From Shewanella violacea DSS12 (GTDB lineage Bacteria; Pseudomonadota; Gammaproteobacteria; Enterobacterales; Shewanellaceae): DNA of 64,000 nt. Under the pieces are notes generated by a model. The model saw nothing but the letters and a program-made list of their open reading frames with translations, did not search any database and was not told the DNA's origin. Every line of letters starts with the position of its first letter. The stretch's first letter is position 1. Below, one piece after another: positions 54,853-62,172 of the stretch. Made by a program: the position numbers and the translations under genes. The stretch is from assembly GCF_000091325.1 (NCBI RefSeq), contig NC_014012.1, positions 2,001,845 to 2,065,844 of the forward strand. The letters run 5' to 3'.

Positions 54853-54900
54853 CAGTTCAGTTTCTTAGAAAAACAGGCAGTTGGCTTTTAACCAGATGAT
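54853..54900 (+). pseudogene. tRNA-Lys fragment
   Basis: Contains GTTCAGTTTCTTAGAAA and then CAGTTGGCTTTTAACCA, the D-arm side and anticodon arm of the array tRNA. Both acceptor strands and the T arm are missing. Confidence 0.75.
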
Positions 54901-54939
54901 AATTGGGTATTAACTCTGAACTATCAGCAATGCCAGAAA

Positions 54940-55015
54940 GGGCCGTTAGCTCAGTTGGTAGAGCAGTTGGCTTTTAACCAATTGGTCGAAGGTTCGAATC
55001 CTTCACGGCCCACCA
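54940..55015 (+). tRNA. tRNA-Lys (UUU), copy 1
   Basis: 76 bases. Acceptor GGGCCGT/ACGGCCC, D stem GCTC/GAGC, anticodon loop CTTTTAA (anticodon TTT), T arm GAAGG-TTCGAAT-CCTTC, CCA encoded. First intact gene of an array after cpoB; in E. coli the same place holds the lysT-valT cluster. Preceded by CCAGAAA, as in every copy. Confidence 0.98.
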
Positions 55016-55135
55016 CTTCTTGAAAGTGTGCTACTCAAGCAATACTTGAGCTGTAAAATTCAAACCACTCTAACTGAAAGTGGACTTGTTCATTGCGATG
55101 AAGAAGCAAATTCAGAGTATAAGCAATACCAGAAA

Positions 55136-55190
55136 GGGCCGTTAGCTCAGTTTCTTGTAGAAACAGACAGTTGGCTTTTAACTAATGATA
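55136..55190 (+). pseudogene. tRNA-Lys pseudo-copy, truncated
   Basis: Begins with a perfect 5' half (GGGCCGTTAGCTCAGTT), then has an altered D loop (TCTTGTAGAAACAGA), keeps the anticodon arm CAGTTGGCTTTTAAC, and loses the T arm and 3' acceptor strand. Confidence 0.85.
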
Positions 55191-55230
55191 GTTAGTTATT
55201 TATTTCGATATATATAAGCAATACCAGAAA

Positions 55231-55306
55231 GGGCCGTTAGCTCAGTTGGTAGAGCAGTTGGCTTTTAACCAATTGGTCGAAGGTTCGAATCCTTCACGGC
55301 CCACCA
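55231..55306 (+). tRNA. tRNA-Lys (UUU), copy 2
   Basis: Identical in sequence to copy 1. Starts the first of the 260-base units (intact tRNA plus pseudo-tRNA plus spacers). Confidence 0.98.
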
Positions 55307-55343
55307 CTTCCTCTTGGTGGATAAACTGAGGAAAGGTTGAAGA

Positions 55344-55436
55344 GGGTTTGCTCAGTTGATGCTTTGTTATAAGAGCGCAGTTGGCTTTACTCTTAACTAC
55401 CACATTGGTCTAAGGTTTAAATCCTCATGGCCACCA
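55344..55436 (+). pseudogene. tRNA-Lys-derived pseudo-tRNA, type B copy 1
   Basis: Recognisable parts are TTTGCTCAGTTGATGC, then GCAGTTGGCTTTACTCT with an insertion in the anticodon loop, then GGTCTAAGGTTTAAATCC and GGCCACCA. The acceptor stem no longer pairs and no TTT anticodon loop can form. Confidence 0.85.
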
Positions 55437-55490
55437 CTTCTGAGGTGGATTTGCTTCAAGGCAAATGAATTCAGAAAGCAATACCAGAAA

Positions 55491-55566
55491 GGGCCGTTAG
55501 CTCAGTTGGTAGAGCAGTTGGCTTTTAACCAATTGGTCGAAGGTTCGAATCCTTCACGGCCCACCA
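55491..55566 (+). tRNA. tRNA-Lys (UUU), copy 3
   Basis: Same 76-base sequence as copy 1, 260 bases after copy 2. Confidence 0.98.
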
Positions 55567-55603
55567 CTTCCTCTTGGTGGATAAACTGAGGAAAGGTTGA
55601 AGA

Positions 55604-55696
55604 GGGTTTGCTCAGTTGATGCTTTGTTATAAGAGCGCAGTTGGCTTTACTCTTAACCACCACATTGGTCTAAGGTTTAAATCCTCATGGCCACCA
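55604..55696 (+). pseudogene. Pseudo-tRNA, type B copy 2
   Basis: Differs from type B copy 1 by one base (AACCACC for AACTACC); the same insertion and broken acceptor stem. Confidence 0.85.
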
Positions 55697-55750
55697 CTTC
55701 TGAGGTGGATTTGCTTCAAGGCAAATGAATTCAGAAAGCAATACCAGAAA

Positions 55751-55826
55751 GGGCCGTTAGCTCAGTTGGTAGAGCAGTTGGCTTTTAACCAATTGGTCGA
55801 AGGTTCGAATCCTTCACGGCCCACCA
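55751..55826 (+). tRNA. tRNA-Lys (UUU), copy 4
   Basis: Same 76-base sequence as copy 1, 260 bases after copy 3. Confidence 0.98.
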
Positions 55827-55863
55827 CTTCCTCTTGGTGGATAAACTGAGGAAAGGTTGAAGA

Positions 55864-55957
55864 GAGATTAGCTCAGTTGATGCTTTGCTATAAGAGCGCA
55901 GTTGGCTTTACTCTTAACTACCACATTGGTCCAAGGTTTAATGCTTTATGGCCACCA
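55864..55957 (+). pseudogene. Pseudo-tRNA, type B copy 3 (divergent)
   Basis: Type B copy with several changes: GATTAGCTCAGTTGATG at the start and AGGTTTAATGCTTTATGG near the end. The spacer after it differs from other units, which lengthens this unit to 327 bases. Confidence 0.8.
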
Positions 55958-56077
55958 CTTCTTGAAAGTGTACGACTCAAGCAAACACTTGAGCTGTAAA
56001 TTCAAAACCACTCTAACTGAAAGTGGACTTGTTCATTGCGATGAAAAAGCGAATTCAGAGATTAGCAATACCAGAAA

Positions 56078-56153
56078 GGGCCGTTAGCTCAGTTGGTAGA
56101 GCAGTTGGCTTTTAACCAATTGGTCGAAGGTTCGAATCCTTCACGGCCCACCA
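56078..56153 (+). tRNA. tRNA-Lys (UUU), copy 5
   Basis: Same 76-base sequence as copy 1. Its upstream spacer (GTGGACTTGTTCATTGCG) matches that before the truncated copy at 55136. Confidence 0.98.
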
Positions 56154-56190
56154 CTTCCTCTTGGTGGATAAACTGAGGAAAGGTTGAAGA

Positions 56191-56283
56191 GGGTTTGCTC
56201 AGTTGATGCTTTGTTATAAGAGCGCAGTTGGCTTTACTCTTAACTACCACATTGGTCGAAGGTTTAAATCCTCATGGCCACCA
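56191..56283 (+). pseudogene. Pseudo-tRNA, type B copy 4
   Basis: Type B element with GGTCGAAGG restored in the T-arm side; the anticodon-loop insertion and acceptor mismatch remain. Confidence 0.82.
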
Positions 56284-56348
56284 CTTCTGAGGTGGATTAC
56301 TTATCTTATTATAGGTAGGTAGTGAATTCAGAAAAGCAATACCAGAAA

Positions 56349-56424
56349 GGGCCGTTAGCTCAGTTGGTAGAGCAGTTGGCTTTTAACCAATTGGTCGAAG
56401 GTTCGAATCCTTCACGGCCCACCA
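56349..56424 (+). tRNA. tRNA-Lys (UUU), copy 6
   Basis: Same 76-base sequence as copy 1, 271 bases after copy 5. Confidence 0.98.
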
Positions 56425-56461
56425 CTTCCTCTTGGTGGATAAACTGAGGAAAGGTTGAAGA

Positions 56462-56554
56462 GGGTTTGCTCAGTTGATGCTTTGTTATAAGAGCGCAGTT
56501 GGCTTTACTCTTAACTACCACATTGGTCTAAGGTTTAAATCCTCATGGCCACCA
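56462..56554 (+). pseudogene. Pseudo-tRNA, type B copy 5
   Basis: Identical in the visible stretch to type B copy 1. Confidence 0.85.
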
Positions 56555-56608
56555 CTTCTGAGGTGGATTTGCTTCAAGGCAAATGAATTCAGAAAGCAAT
56601 ACCAGAAA

Positions 56609-56684
56609 GGGCCGTTAGCTCAGTTGGTAGAGCAGTTGGCTTTTAACCAATTGGTCGAAGGTTCGAATCCTTCACGGCCCACCA
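56609..56684 (+). tRNA. tRNA-Lys (UUU), copy 7
   Basis: Same 76-base sequence as copy 1. From here on the pseudo-tRNA part of the unit is missing. Confidence 0.98.
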
Positions 56685-56738
56685 CTTCTGAGGTGGATTT
56701 GCTTCAAGGCAAATGAATTCAGAAAGCAATACCAGAAA

Positions 56739-56814
56739 GGGCCGTTAGCTCAGTTGGTAGAGCAGTTGGCTTTTAACCAATTGGTCGAAGGTTCGAATCC
56801 TTCACGGCCCACCA
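56739..56814 (+). tRNA. tRNA-Lys (UUU), copy 8
   Basis: Same 76-base sequence as copy 1, only 130 bases after copy 7. Confidence 0.98.
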
Positions 56815-56879
56815 CTTCTGAGGTGGATTACTTATCTTATTATAGGTAGGTAGTGAATTCAGAAAAGCAATACCAGAAA

Positions 56880-56955
56880 GGGCCGTTAGCTCAGTTGGTA
56901 GAGCAGTTGGCTTTTAACCAATTGGTCGAAGGTTCGAATCCTTCACGGCCCACCA
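56880..56955 (+). tRNA. tRNA-Lys (UUU), copy 9
   Basis: Last intact copy, same 76-base sequence. The downstream spacer changes to a new repeat starting ATGGTGGTCACCCC. Confidence 0.98.
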
Positions 56956-57059
56956 CTTTTTATGGTGGTCACCCCTAACTCTGGTTCAAATCGATTTTCC
57001 TTTCCAAAATTTTAGTCTATACCCCCCAAATTAGTGATTTAGAAAAGCAATACCAGAAA

Positions 57060-57182
57060 GAGCTGTTAGCTCAGTTGACTCTTTGTATATCAAAAGGCAG
57101 TTGGCTTTACTCATTCTTGTAATGGAGCAGCCTAATTGGTTGAAGGTTCGAATCCTGCATTCTAGACAACAAAAAGCCACCA
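57060..57182 (+). pseudogene. Pseudo-tRNA, type C copy 1
   Basis: Starts GAGCTGTTAGCTCAGTTG and keeps an intact-looking T-arm side (TTGAAGGTTCGAATCC), but has a long insertion in the D loop and an interrupted anticodon arm (GGCTTTACTCATTCTTG). 123 bases to the GCCACCA end. Confidence 0.8.
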
Positions 57183-57289
57183 CTTTTATGGTGGTCACCC
57201 CTAACTCTGGTTCAAATCGATTTTCCTTTCCAAAATATTAGTCCTATATAACCCACCAAATTAGTCATTAAGAAAAGCAATACCAGAAA

Positions 57290-57412
57290 GAGCTGTTAGC
57301 TCAGTTGACTCTTTGTATATGAAAAGGCAGTTGGCTTTACTCATTCTTGTAATGGATCAGCCTAATTGGTTGAAGGTTCGAATCCTGCATTCTAGACAAC
57401 AAAAAGCCACCA
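57290..57412 (+). pseudogene. Pseudo-tRNA, type C copy 2
   Basis: Nearly identical to type C copy 1 (two substitutions seen), 230 bases downstream. Confidence 0.8.
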
Positions 57413-57516
57413 CTTTTTATGGTGGTCACCCCTAACTCTGGTTCAAATCGATTTTCCTTTCCAAAATTTTAGTCTATACCCCCCAAATTAGTGATTTAGA
57501 AAAGCAATACCAGAAA

Positions 57517-57600
57517 GAGCTGTTAGCTCAGTTGATGCTTTGTTATTAAAGAGCGCAGTTGGCTTGCTCTTAATCCTTAATGCTCACCTTGGTCCAAAGT
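57517..57600 (+). pseudogene. Pseudo-tRNA, terminal remnant
   Basis: GAGCTGTTAGCTCAGTTG followed by type-B-like GATGCTTTGTTAT and GCAGTTGGCTTGCTCTTAA; the 3' half fades into unrelated sequence. Last recognisable element of the array. Confidence 0.7.
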
Positions 57601-57814
57601 TGCATTCTTCAGTTTCAAATATTTCTAAGTCAGGTATTTCACGCCACGAGTCTTCATCGATTGCACTTTACATAATCACGCTATAAAAGTGGTAGCTTAT
57701 TACTTAAGATCTCGCTGTTATACTTTTGTCTTATAGACGTATTGCCAATGTTGGTCGATGGTTATCTAGTTCATATTCTTGTAAATAATATAATAATGTT
57801 ACGGGAGAGAGATA

Positions 57815-58957
57815 ATGAGACAAGCAAAGATGAGCCTTGTGGCCATGGCAACAATGCTAGCAGTCAGCTCTGGTGCACAAGCTGGTGATACAGAGTTTAA
57901 ATTTGGCGGTTACGTTAAAGCTGATGTGATGTTCAGTGATTACAGCAACGGAGCGCCAGATTCAGGCTATCTGTCCAGACAGTTCTATGTACCCGGCACT
58001 ATCTATGGTGACTCGAGTAACGGCAATCAAGTTGTCGATTTTCATGCTCGTGAGACCCGTTTCAATTTTAAAACCAGCACAGATCTCGATGGCCATAAAC
58101 TCAGCGGTTTTATCGAACTCGATTTTATGACCCATGGCGATGGTAATGAGCGATTATCTAACAGTTACTCTCCTCGTATCAGACATGCCTTCGTTAGTTA
58201 TGACAACTGGACCGTGGGTCAAACCTGGACAACCTTCCAGAATCCAGGAGCACTTCCAGAGAACTTAGACTTTGTTGGTGCTGCTGATGGTACACCTTTT
58301 GCCCGTCAAACTATGATCCGCTATACCTCTGGTGGTTTCCAGTTTGCGATAGAGAACCCTGAAACAACGGTAACGCCGAATGGCGGAGGCGGGCGCATAA
58401 CAAGTGGTAGTGGCATGGTGCCTGATTTTATTGCTCGCTATAATTTTAAGACAGAAGGTGGCGCTAAATTTACTGTAGCGGGTTTGGCGAGACAGCTAAA
58501 TGTTGAGATAGATAATCTTGATACCCAAGAGATTGCTTATGGTGTGAGCGTCACAGGAGTCATTCCTGTTGGTGATGATGACATTAAGCTCTCAGCTACC
58601 GCTGGCGATGGTTTAGGCCGTTACATGGCACTGAACTATGCTAACGCAGGTGTATTAGATGCCAATGGCGAGATTGAAACCATCAGCTCTTATGGCGGCT
58701 TTGCTGCATATCGTCACTGGTGGACTGATAAGTGGCGTTCAAGTGTCACGCTTTCGGGCTTTAAGGCAGATAATAATGAAGCACTTACTGGGGGAGGGGT
58801 AAACAAAGAATCCTATTCTACTTATGTTAACTTACTCTATTCACCAGTTAAGCCTATGACTGTGGGTGTCGAGTACATGTATGCAGAGAACACCAAACAA
58901 AATGGGGATAATGGCGACCTAAACCGTGTGATATTCTCGGTGAAATACGTACTCTAA
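57815..58957 (+). CDS. DcaP-like trimeric outer-membrane porin
   Basis: A 380-residue outer-membrane beta-barrel. The signal peptide is about residues 1-23 (AQA/GDTEF). The first strand GGYVKADVMFSDYS, the later RETRFNFKTSTDLDG and GQTWTTFQNPGALPENLDFVG are characteristic of the DcaP family, which forms channels for organic acids or peptides in Acinetobacter and relatives. It ends in a hydrophobic terminal strand (RVIFSVKYVL). GGGAGAGAG just before the ATG is the ribosome-binding site. It lies right after the tRNA array and has a perfect bidirectional terminator. Confidence 0.92.
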   Translation: MRQAKMSLVAMATMLAVSSGAQAGDTEFKFGGYVKADVMFSDYSNGAPDSGYLSRQFYVPGTIYGDSSNGNQVVDFHARETRFNFKTSTDLDGHKLSGFIELDFMTHGDGNERLSNSYSPRIRHAFVSYDNWTVGQTWTTFQNPGALPENLDFVGAADGTPFARQTMIRYTSGGFQFAIENPETTVTPNGGGGRITSGSGMVPDFIARYNFKTEGGAKFTVAGLARQLNVEIDNLDTQEIAYGVSVTGVIPVGDDDIKLSATAGDGLGRYMALNYANAGVLDANGEIETISSYGGFAAYRHWWTDKWRSSVTLSGFKADNNEALTGGGVNKESYSTYVNLLYSPVKPMTVGVEYMYAENTKQNGDNGDLNRVIFSVKYVL

Positions 58958-58994
58958 TTCCAATCGGTACATATGTTTATACAGCAGCAAGATC

Positions 58995-59022
58995 AAAAAA
59001 GGAGGCTTAAGCCTCCTTTTTT
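58995..59022. terminator. Bidirectional intrinsic terminator
   Basis: Perfect 28-base palindrome built from AAAAAAGGAGGCTT and its complement. It ends the porin gene (plus) and grxA (minus). Confidence 0.94.
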
Positions 59023-59045
59023 ATTTGAGAATACAATCTTATAAC

Positions 59046-59315
59046 TTAAGCCGGAGCTGAAAGTAATTGATTGTCTCTGACATACTGTTCAAACTCGGTG
59101 CAACCACCGACGTGTTCTTTGTCGATGAAGATCTGTGGGACTGTTTCAACAGGCTTACCGACTGTCTTTTCAAGATCCGCTTTGCTAATCCCTTCTGCAT
59201 GAATATCGATGTACTTAAATTTAAAGTCATCTCGAGCTTCAACGAGTTGCTCAGAAAGTTGTACCGCTCTAACACAGTAAGGACAGCCTGGACGGCCAAA
59301 AATTACGACAAACAT
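59046..59315 (-). CDS. grxA: Glutaredoxin 1
   Basis: An 89-residue cytoplasmic glutathione-dependent disulfide reductase, a donor for ribonucleotide reductase and other thiol enzymes. The CPYC active site is near residues 11-14 (FGRPGCPYCVRA). The cis-proline is in VETVPQIFID and the glycine pair in HVGGCTEF; there is an extra cysteine where E. coli has tyrosine. The start is fixed by AGGAG six bases before the ATG at 59315; a longer frame to 59372 has no ribosome-binding site and breaks the family N-terminus. Confidence 0.95.
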   Translation of the reverse strand: MFVVIFGRPGCPYCVRAVQLSEQLVEARDDFKFKYIDIHAEGISKADLEKTVGKPVETVPQIFIDKEHVGGCTEFEQYVRDNQLLSAPA

Positions 59316-59658
59316 ATTAACTCCTGAAAATTTAGTCGCTACTTTTATATCACAAAAGTGCTTAAATTGCATATTCTCTATTGGAGAAACTTACTCTCAG
59401 TTTGGCTATAGTCCAGATAATCCAAGCTCTTCACCTGAGATCTAGGTCTTTTTTTATTTTTAAATAGTAAATGGGGTGATATGTGTAACTTGTCAGAGTA
59501 AACATACCTGTAATTTGTAATCGTAAGGACTCGGATATCCGTTTTGTCGGAGGGGTTCGCCTTTAGGGCTCACATCAGTAATGGCATTGAGGAATCGATT
59601 GATATGTATTTATATGTATATTATCTTTGTTTCTTATTTGTAACTAAAGTGGCGCACA
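59316..59658. other. Intergenic region with radD 3'-end remnant
   Basis: This 343-base gap between grxA (minus) and the lipoprotein gene (plus) contains a degenerate copy of the radD 3' end at about 59388-59462 (listed separately). The rest, including an AT-rich promoter-like stretch before 59659, shows nothing else. Confidence 0.55.
59388..59462 (-). pseudogene. Degenerate duplicate of the radD 3' end
   Basis: About 75 bases (plus-strand AACTTACTCTCAGTTTGG, then CCAGATAATC, then CCTGAGATC) align with 60278-60352, the last codons of radD, in the same orientation. Stops and small indels make it non-coding. It lies about 890 bases beyond the real radD end, on the other side of the lipoprotein gene. 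Confidence 0.82.
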
Positions 59659-60147
59659 ATGAAGAAAATAGTAATATTGTTAACAGCTTTCTTAGCTTTG
59701 ACTGGATGTTCAAGTAACGGTATAAGCAATCTCAAACAAATGGATGCTAACTTTGATAAGCAAATCGTCATGATTGATGATTCTAAGCAAACTGCAAGTG
59801 TAAGATCCATAGTAACTAACTGGATTAAAGATCACGGTTATGACGTGGCTGATACGACAGCTAGTACACCTGTTCAGCTTGCTGATAACCAAGTATTATT
59901 TAAGTTCAATGCTAATTGGTGGTGGGATATGGCTACCTACATGCGTTACGTGAATTTAGAAGTAACTGATAACAAAGGTACTTCAATAGCTAAATTGGAC
60001 TTTGACTCAGTTCAGTATGGTGGTATTGATAAATTTGGTAATGCTGAAGAGCGTTTGAATATTATTATGGAAGTCTTTTTTAAACAGATATCTATAAAAG
60101 AAGCAGAACATGATCTTGAGTATGGTCGTAAATCAGTAGTGCAATAG
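59659..60147 (+). CDS. Small lipoprotein, Sbal_3080-like
   Basis: A 162-residue protein with a type II signal peptide and lipobox LALTGCSSN (Cys 17). The mature part has FKFNANWWWDMATYMRYVNLEV near residue 87 and no further cysteines. It resembles small lipoproteins annotated as Sbal_3080 family in Shewanella, from memory; the function is unknown. Base composition is more AT-rich than its neighbours. It lies between two direct copies of the radD 3' end, which suggests it was inserted there. Confidence 0.75.
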   Translation: MKKIVILLTAFLALTGCSSNGISNLKQMDANFDKQIVMIDDSKQTASVRSIVTNWIKDHGYDVADTTASTPVQLADNQVLFKFNANWWWDMATYMRYVNLEVTDNKGTSIAKLDFDSVQYGGIDKFGNAEERLNIIMEVFFKQISIKEAEHDLEYGRKSVVQ

Positions 60148-60267
60148 TGATTGAACTTACACAACAGAATTAAAAATAACAAAAGCCGTGATTCTTAATG
60201 TCTGACGGCTTTTATCAATTATAGTGACAAATTTTTTTAAGTATTTAGTAAGAGAATGTTAGACATA

Positions 60268-62010
60268 TCAATTCAAAAACTTACTCTCAGTTTGGTATCG
60301 GCCCTGATAATCGAAGAAGGTTTCCTGAAGATCCCAGCCCTTTTTATGCTTCTTGAGTAGCAAGATATCAGGCTTACGAAACAGGTCTCGGGTTGCTATA
60401 ACCTCTTGTACCTTGCTGTATCTTGGGTGCTTTAGCCCAGGCGTTCTGGTGTGTGACAGCACAAATATGGCATAGAAGGCGCGGATTTGCGCCTTGGTTT
60501 TAAAATTGAAGTACTGACAAAAATCGTTACCGTCGATGTCTATGTACCTAATTTTTAGCCTGTCTTTATCCTCTTCAAATAACATAGCATCGCATTTAAA
60601 CAGATGATGATGTTTCTGCTGCAGTACCTCTTTGAGGCGTTTATCTGGATCGATCAGCATGGCATCGCAGCTATGACAAATCTTGGCCGCTATATCATTT
60701 TCTTCGCCGCAGTTTGGGCAGACTTTAGATCTAAATCTGAAATCACATTGCTTCTTTTGACCCTCTTGTTCTATTAACGCCTGACAGCGTCGGCCGAAGT
60801 GTTCGATGATATCACCATCGTCATCCACCAAGCCCCAGAAGATATTAGCAAAGTCGCACACTGGGCAATGCACTTGTACTGGTACAGATTTACTGTTCGG
60901 TTTGTTCTGACCTACTTCAGGAAAATAGAGATCGTAGCCGTTAGCGGCATAGTCTATGATCAAGCACTCAGATTTACCCTCACATATCCTTAAGCCCCGA
61001 CCAACCATCTGCTGGAACAGACTCACCGAAGCCGTTGGGCGTAAAATGGCGATAAGATCCACATGGGGGGCATCGAACCCTGTGGTCAAGACGGCGACGT
61101 TTATCAGGTACTTAATTTTTCTAGCCTTAAACTGCTCAATTAAGCTATCGCGCTGCTCGGTACTGGTCTTGCCTGTGATCAGCGCGGCTTGCTCTGCAGA
61201 TAAAAGTTTGAGTATCTCTTCGGCGTGACGCACTGTGGCGGCAAAGATGATCACGCCTTGTCTGCTGCTGCCTATCTGTACCAGTTGCTTAACTATGGCC
61301 GTGGTTGCCCGGCCGCAGTGGCTGAGTAAGTCATTGACTTCGGCTTCCTGATATTGGCCGCTTGTTGAGGCCTTAATGGAGCTGAAATCATATTGGGCAC
61401 TGAGGCCATCGAATATTTTTGGTGTGCTCAGGTAGCCGCGTTTTATTAAGGGGCGCATGGGGAGTTCGAAGATGCATTGCTCAAATACCGCCTTGTCTGG
61501 ATTACCCACCTTGCCATGATAGTGGTGACGATAGATCCAACCGAGATCCAGACGGTAGGGGGTTGCTGTGAGCCCCAGCAGCCTGATTTTTGGATTGATG
61601 CTTTTGAGGTGTGTTAGCAGCAGTTGATATTGGCTGTCTTTATCCTGACTTATCCTATGGCATTCATCTATTATCACCAGAGAAAATGGGCTGCTAAACT
61701 TTTCTTTGGCTCTAACAGCTGACTGAATGCTGGCGACTATGGTTTTATTGTCTGTGGATTTTTGATTCAAGCCGGCAGAGTAGATCCCGGCGGCGGCGGT
61801 CAGAATACCGACTTTCTCGGCATTTTGTGCAACGAGCTCTTTTACATGGGTCAAGACCAAGACTCTGCCATTGGCGATGCGGGCTAGCTCGGCAATCACT
61901 ATGCTCTTTCCCGCTCCAGTTGGCAGTACTAGAACCGCTGAGTCCGGGCTGGTTTTAAAGTGTTTTACCGCCGAGTCGACCGCTTGTTGTTGATAGTCTC
62001 TTAATTGCAC
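60268..62010 (-). CDS. radD: DNA repair helicase-like ATPase RadD (YejH)
   Basis: About 580 residues, matching E. coli RadD closely. Superfamily 2 helicase motifs are clear: Walker A VLPTGAGKS near residue 30, DECH near 112, GLTATPYRL near 146, and VAVLTTGFDAPHVDL with QQMVGRGLR in the second lobe. C-terminal zinc-finger cysteines follow (CPVCDFAN, then CPNCGEENDIAAKICHSCDA). RadD helps repair double-strand breaks and template-switch recombination with RecA and SSB. The GTG at 62010 is chosen because family members start about there; an ATG at 62046 would add 12 residues, and neither has a clear ribosome-binding site. Confidence 0.93.
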   Translation of the reverse strand: MQLRDYQQQAVDSAVKHFKTSPDSAVLVLPTGAGKSIVIAELARIANGRVLVLTHVKELVAQNAEKVGILTAAAGIYSAGLNQKSTDNKTIVASIQSAVRAKEKFSSPFSLVIIDECHRISQDKDSQYQLLLTHLKSINPKIRLLGLTATPYRLDLGWIYRHHYHGKVGNPDKAVFEQCIFELPMRPLIKRGYLSTPKIFDGLSAQYDFSSIKASTSGQYQEAEVNDLLSHCGRATTAIVKQLVQIGSSRQGVIIFAATVRHAEEILKLLSAEQAALITGKTSTEQRDSLIEQFKARKIKYLINVAVLTTGFDAPHVDLIAILRPTASVSLFQQMVGRGLRICEGKSECLIIDYAANGYDLYFPEVGQNKPNSKSVPVQVHCPVCDFANIFWGLVDDDGDIIEHFGRRCQALIEQEGQKKQCDFRFRSKVCPNCGEENDIAAKICHSCDAMLIDPDKRLKEVLQQKHHHLFKCDAMLFEEDKDRLKIRYIDIDGNDFCQYFNFKTKAQIRAFYAIFVLSHTRTPGLKHPRYSKVQEVIATRDLFRKPDILLLKKHKKGWDLQETFFDYQGRYQTESKFLN

Positions 62011-62101
62011 AAAAATCTGCTGTTCAAAATACCGATGGCAAAGCATATCAGTGGGATGATTGAGTCGCTATGTTTCCCGCTAATTAATTTAATCAGGACA
62101 A

Positions 62102-62126
62102 TAAAAAGCCCCTCGAGTGAGGGGCT
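62102..62126 (-). terminator. Intrinsic terminator of acs
   Basis: Eight-base stem AGCCCCTC / GAGGGGCT with loop GAGT and, on the minus strand, TTTTT. About 47 bases past the acs stop. Confidence 0.9.
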
Positions 62127-62172
62127 AGCAAGATTACTGTCTATTTTCGAATAATGACTCGCTGCAAATCAG

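Larger units (their letters stand above)
55231..56738 (+). repeat. 260-bp tandem amplification unit of the tRNA-Lys array
   Basis: Intact tRNA starts at 55231, 55491, 55751, 56078, 56349 and 56609 give spacings of 260, 260, 327, 271 and 260 bases. Each unit holds an intact tRNA, a spacer CTTCCTCTTGGTGGATAA, a pseudo-tRNA, a second spacer and the leader CAATACCAGAAA. The last two tRNAs follow at 130 and 141 bases, a half unit without the pseudo-tRNA. Confidence 0.93.
56956..57516 (+). repeat. About 228-bp repeat at the 3' end of the tRNA-Lys array
   Basis: The segment beginning TATGGTGGTCACCCC and containing GGTTCAAATCGATTTTCC occurs at about 56960, 57187 and 57417, each time followed by TTAGAAAAGCAATACCAG or similar and by a degenerate tRNA. 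Copies differ by a few bases and small indels. Confidence 0.9.

Noticed and set aside
55307..55343. Pairing between the tRNA-array spacer and the candidate sRNA seed
   Set aside because: Only a six-base match (UUGAAG with CUUCAA) was found by eye, which is expected by chance.
55356..56716. Three near-identical plus-strand frames of about 77 codons (at 55356, 55616 and 56474)
   Set aside because: They are translations across tRNA-Lys and pseudo-tRNA sequences and repeat only because the array repeats; no ribosome-binding site.
59388..60352. Insertion sequence or integron cassette between the radD end copies
   Set aside because: No transposase, inverted terminal repeats or attC-like site; only direct copies of the radD end.
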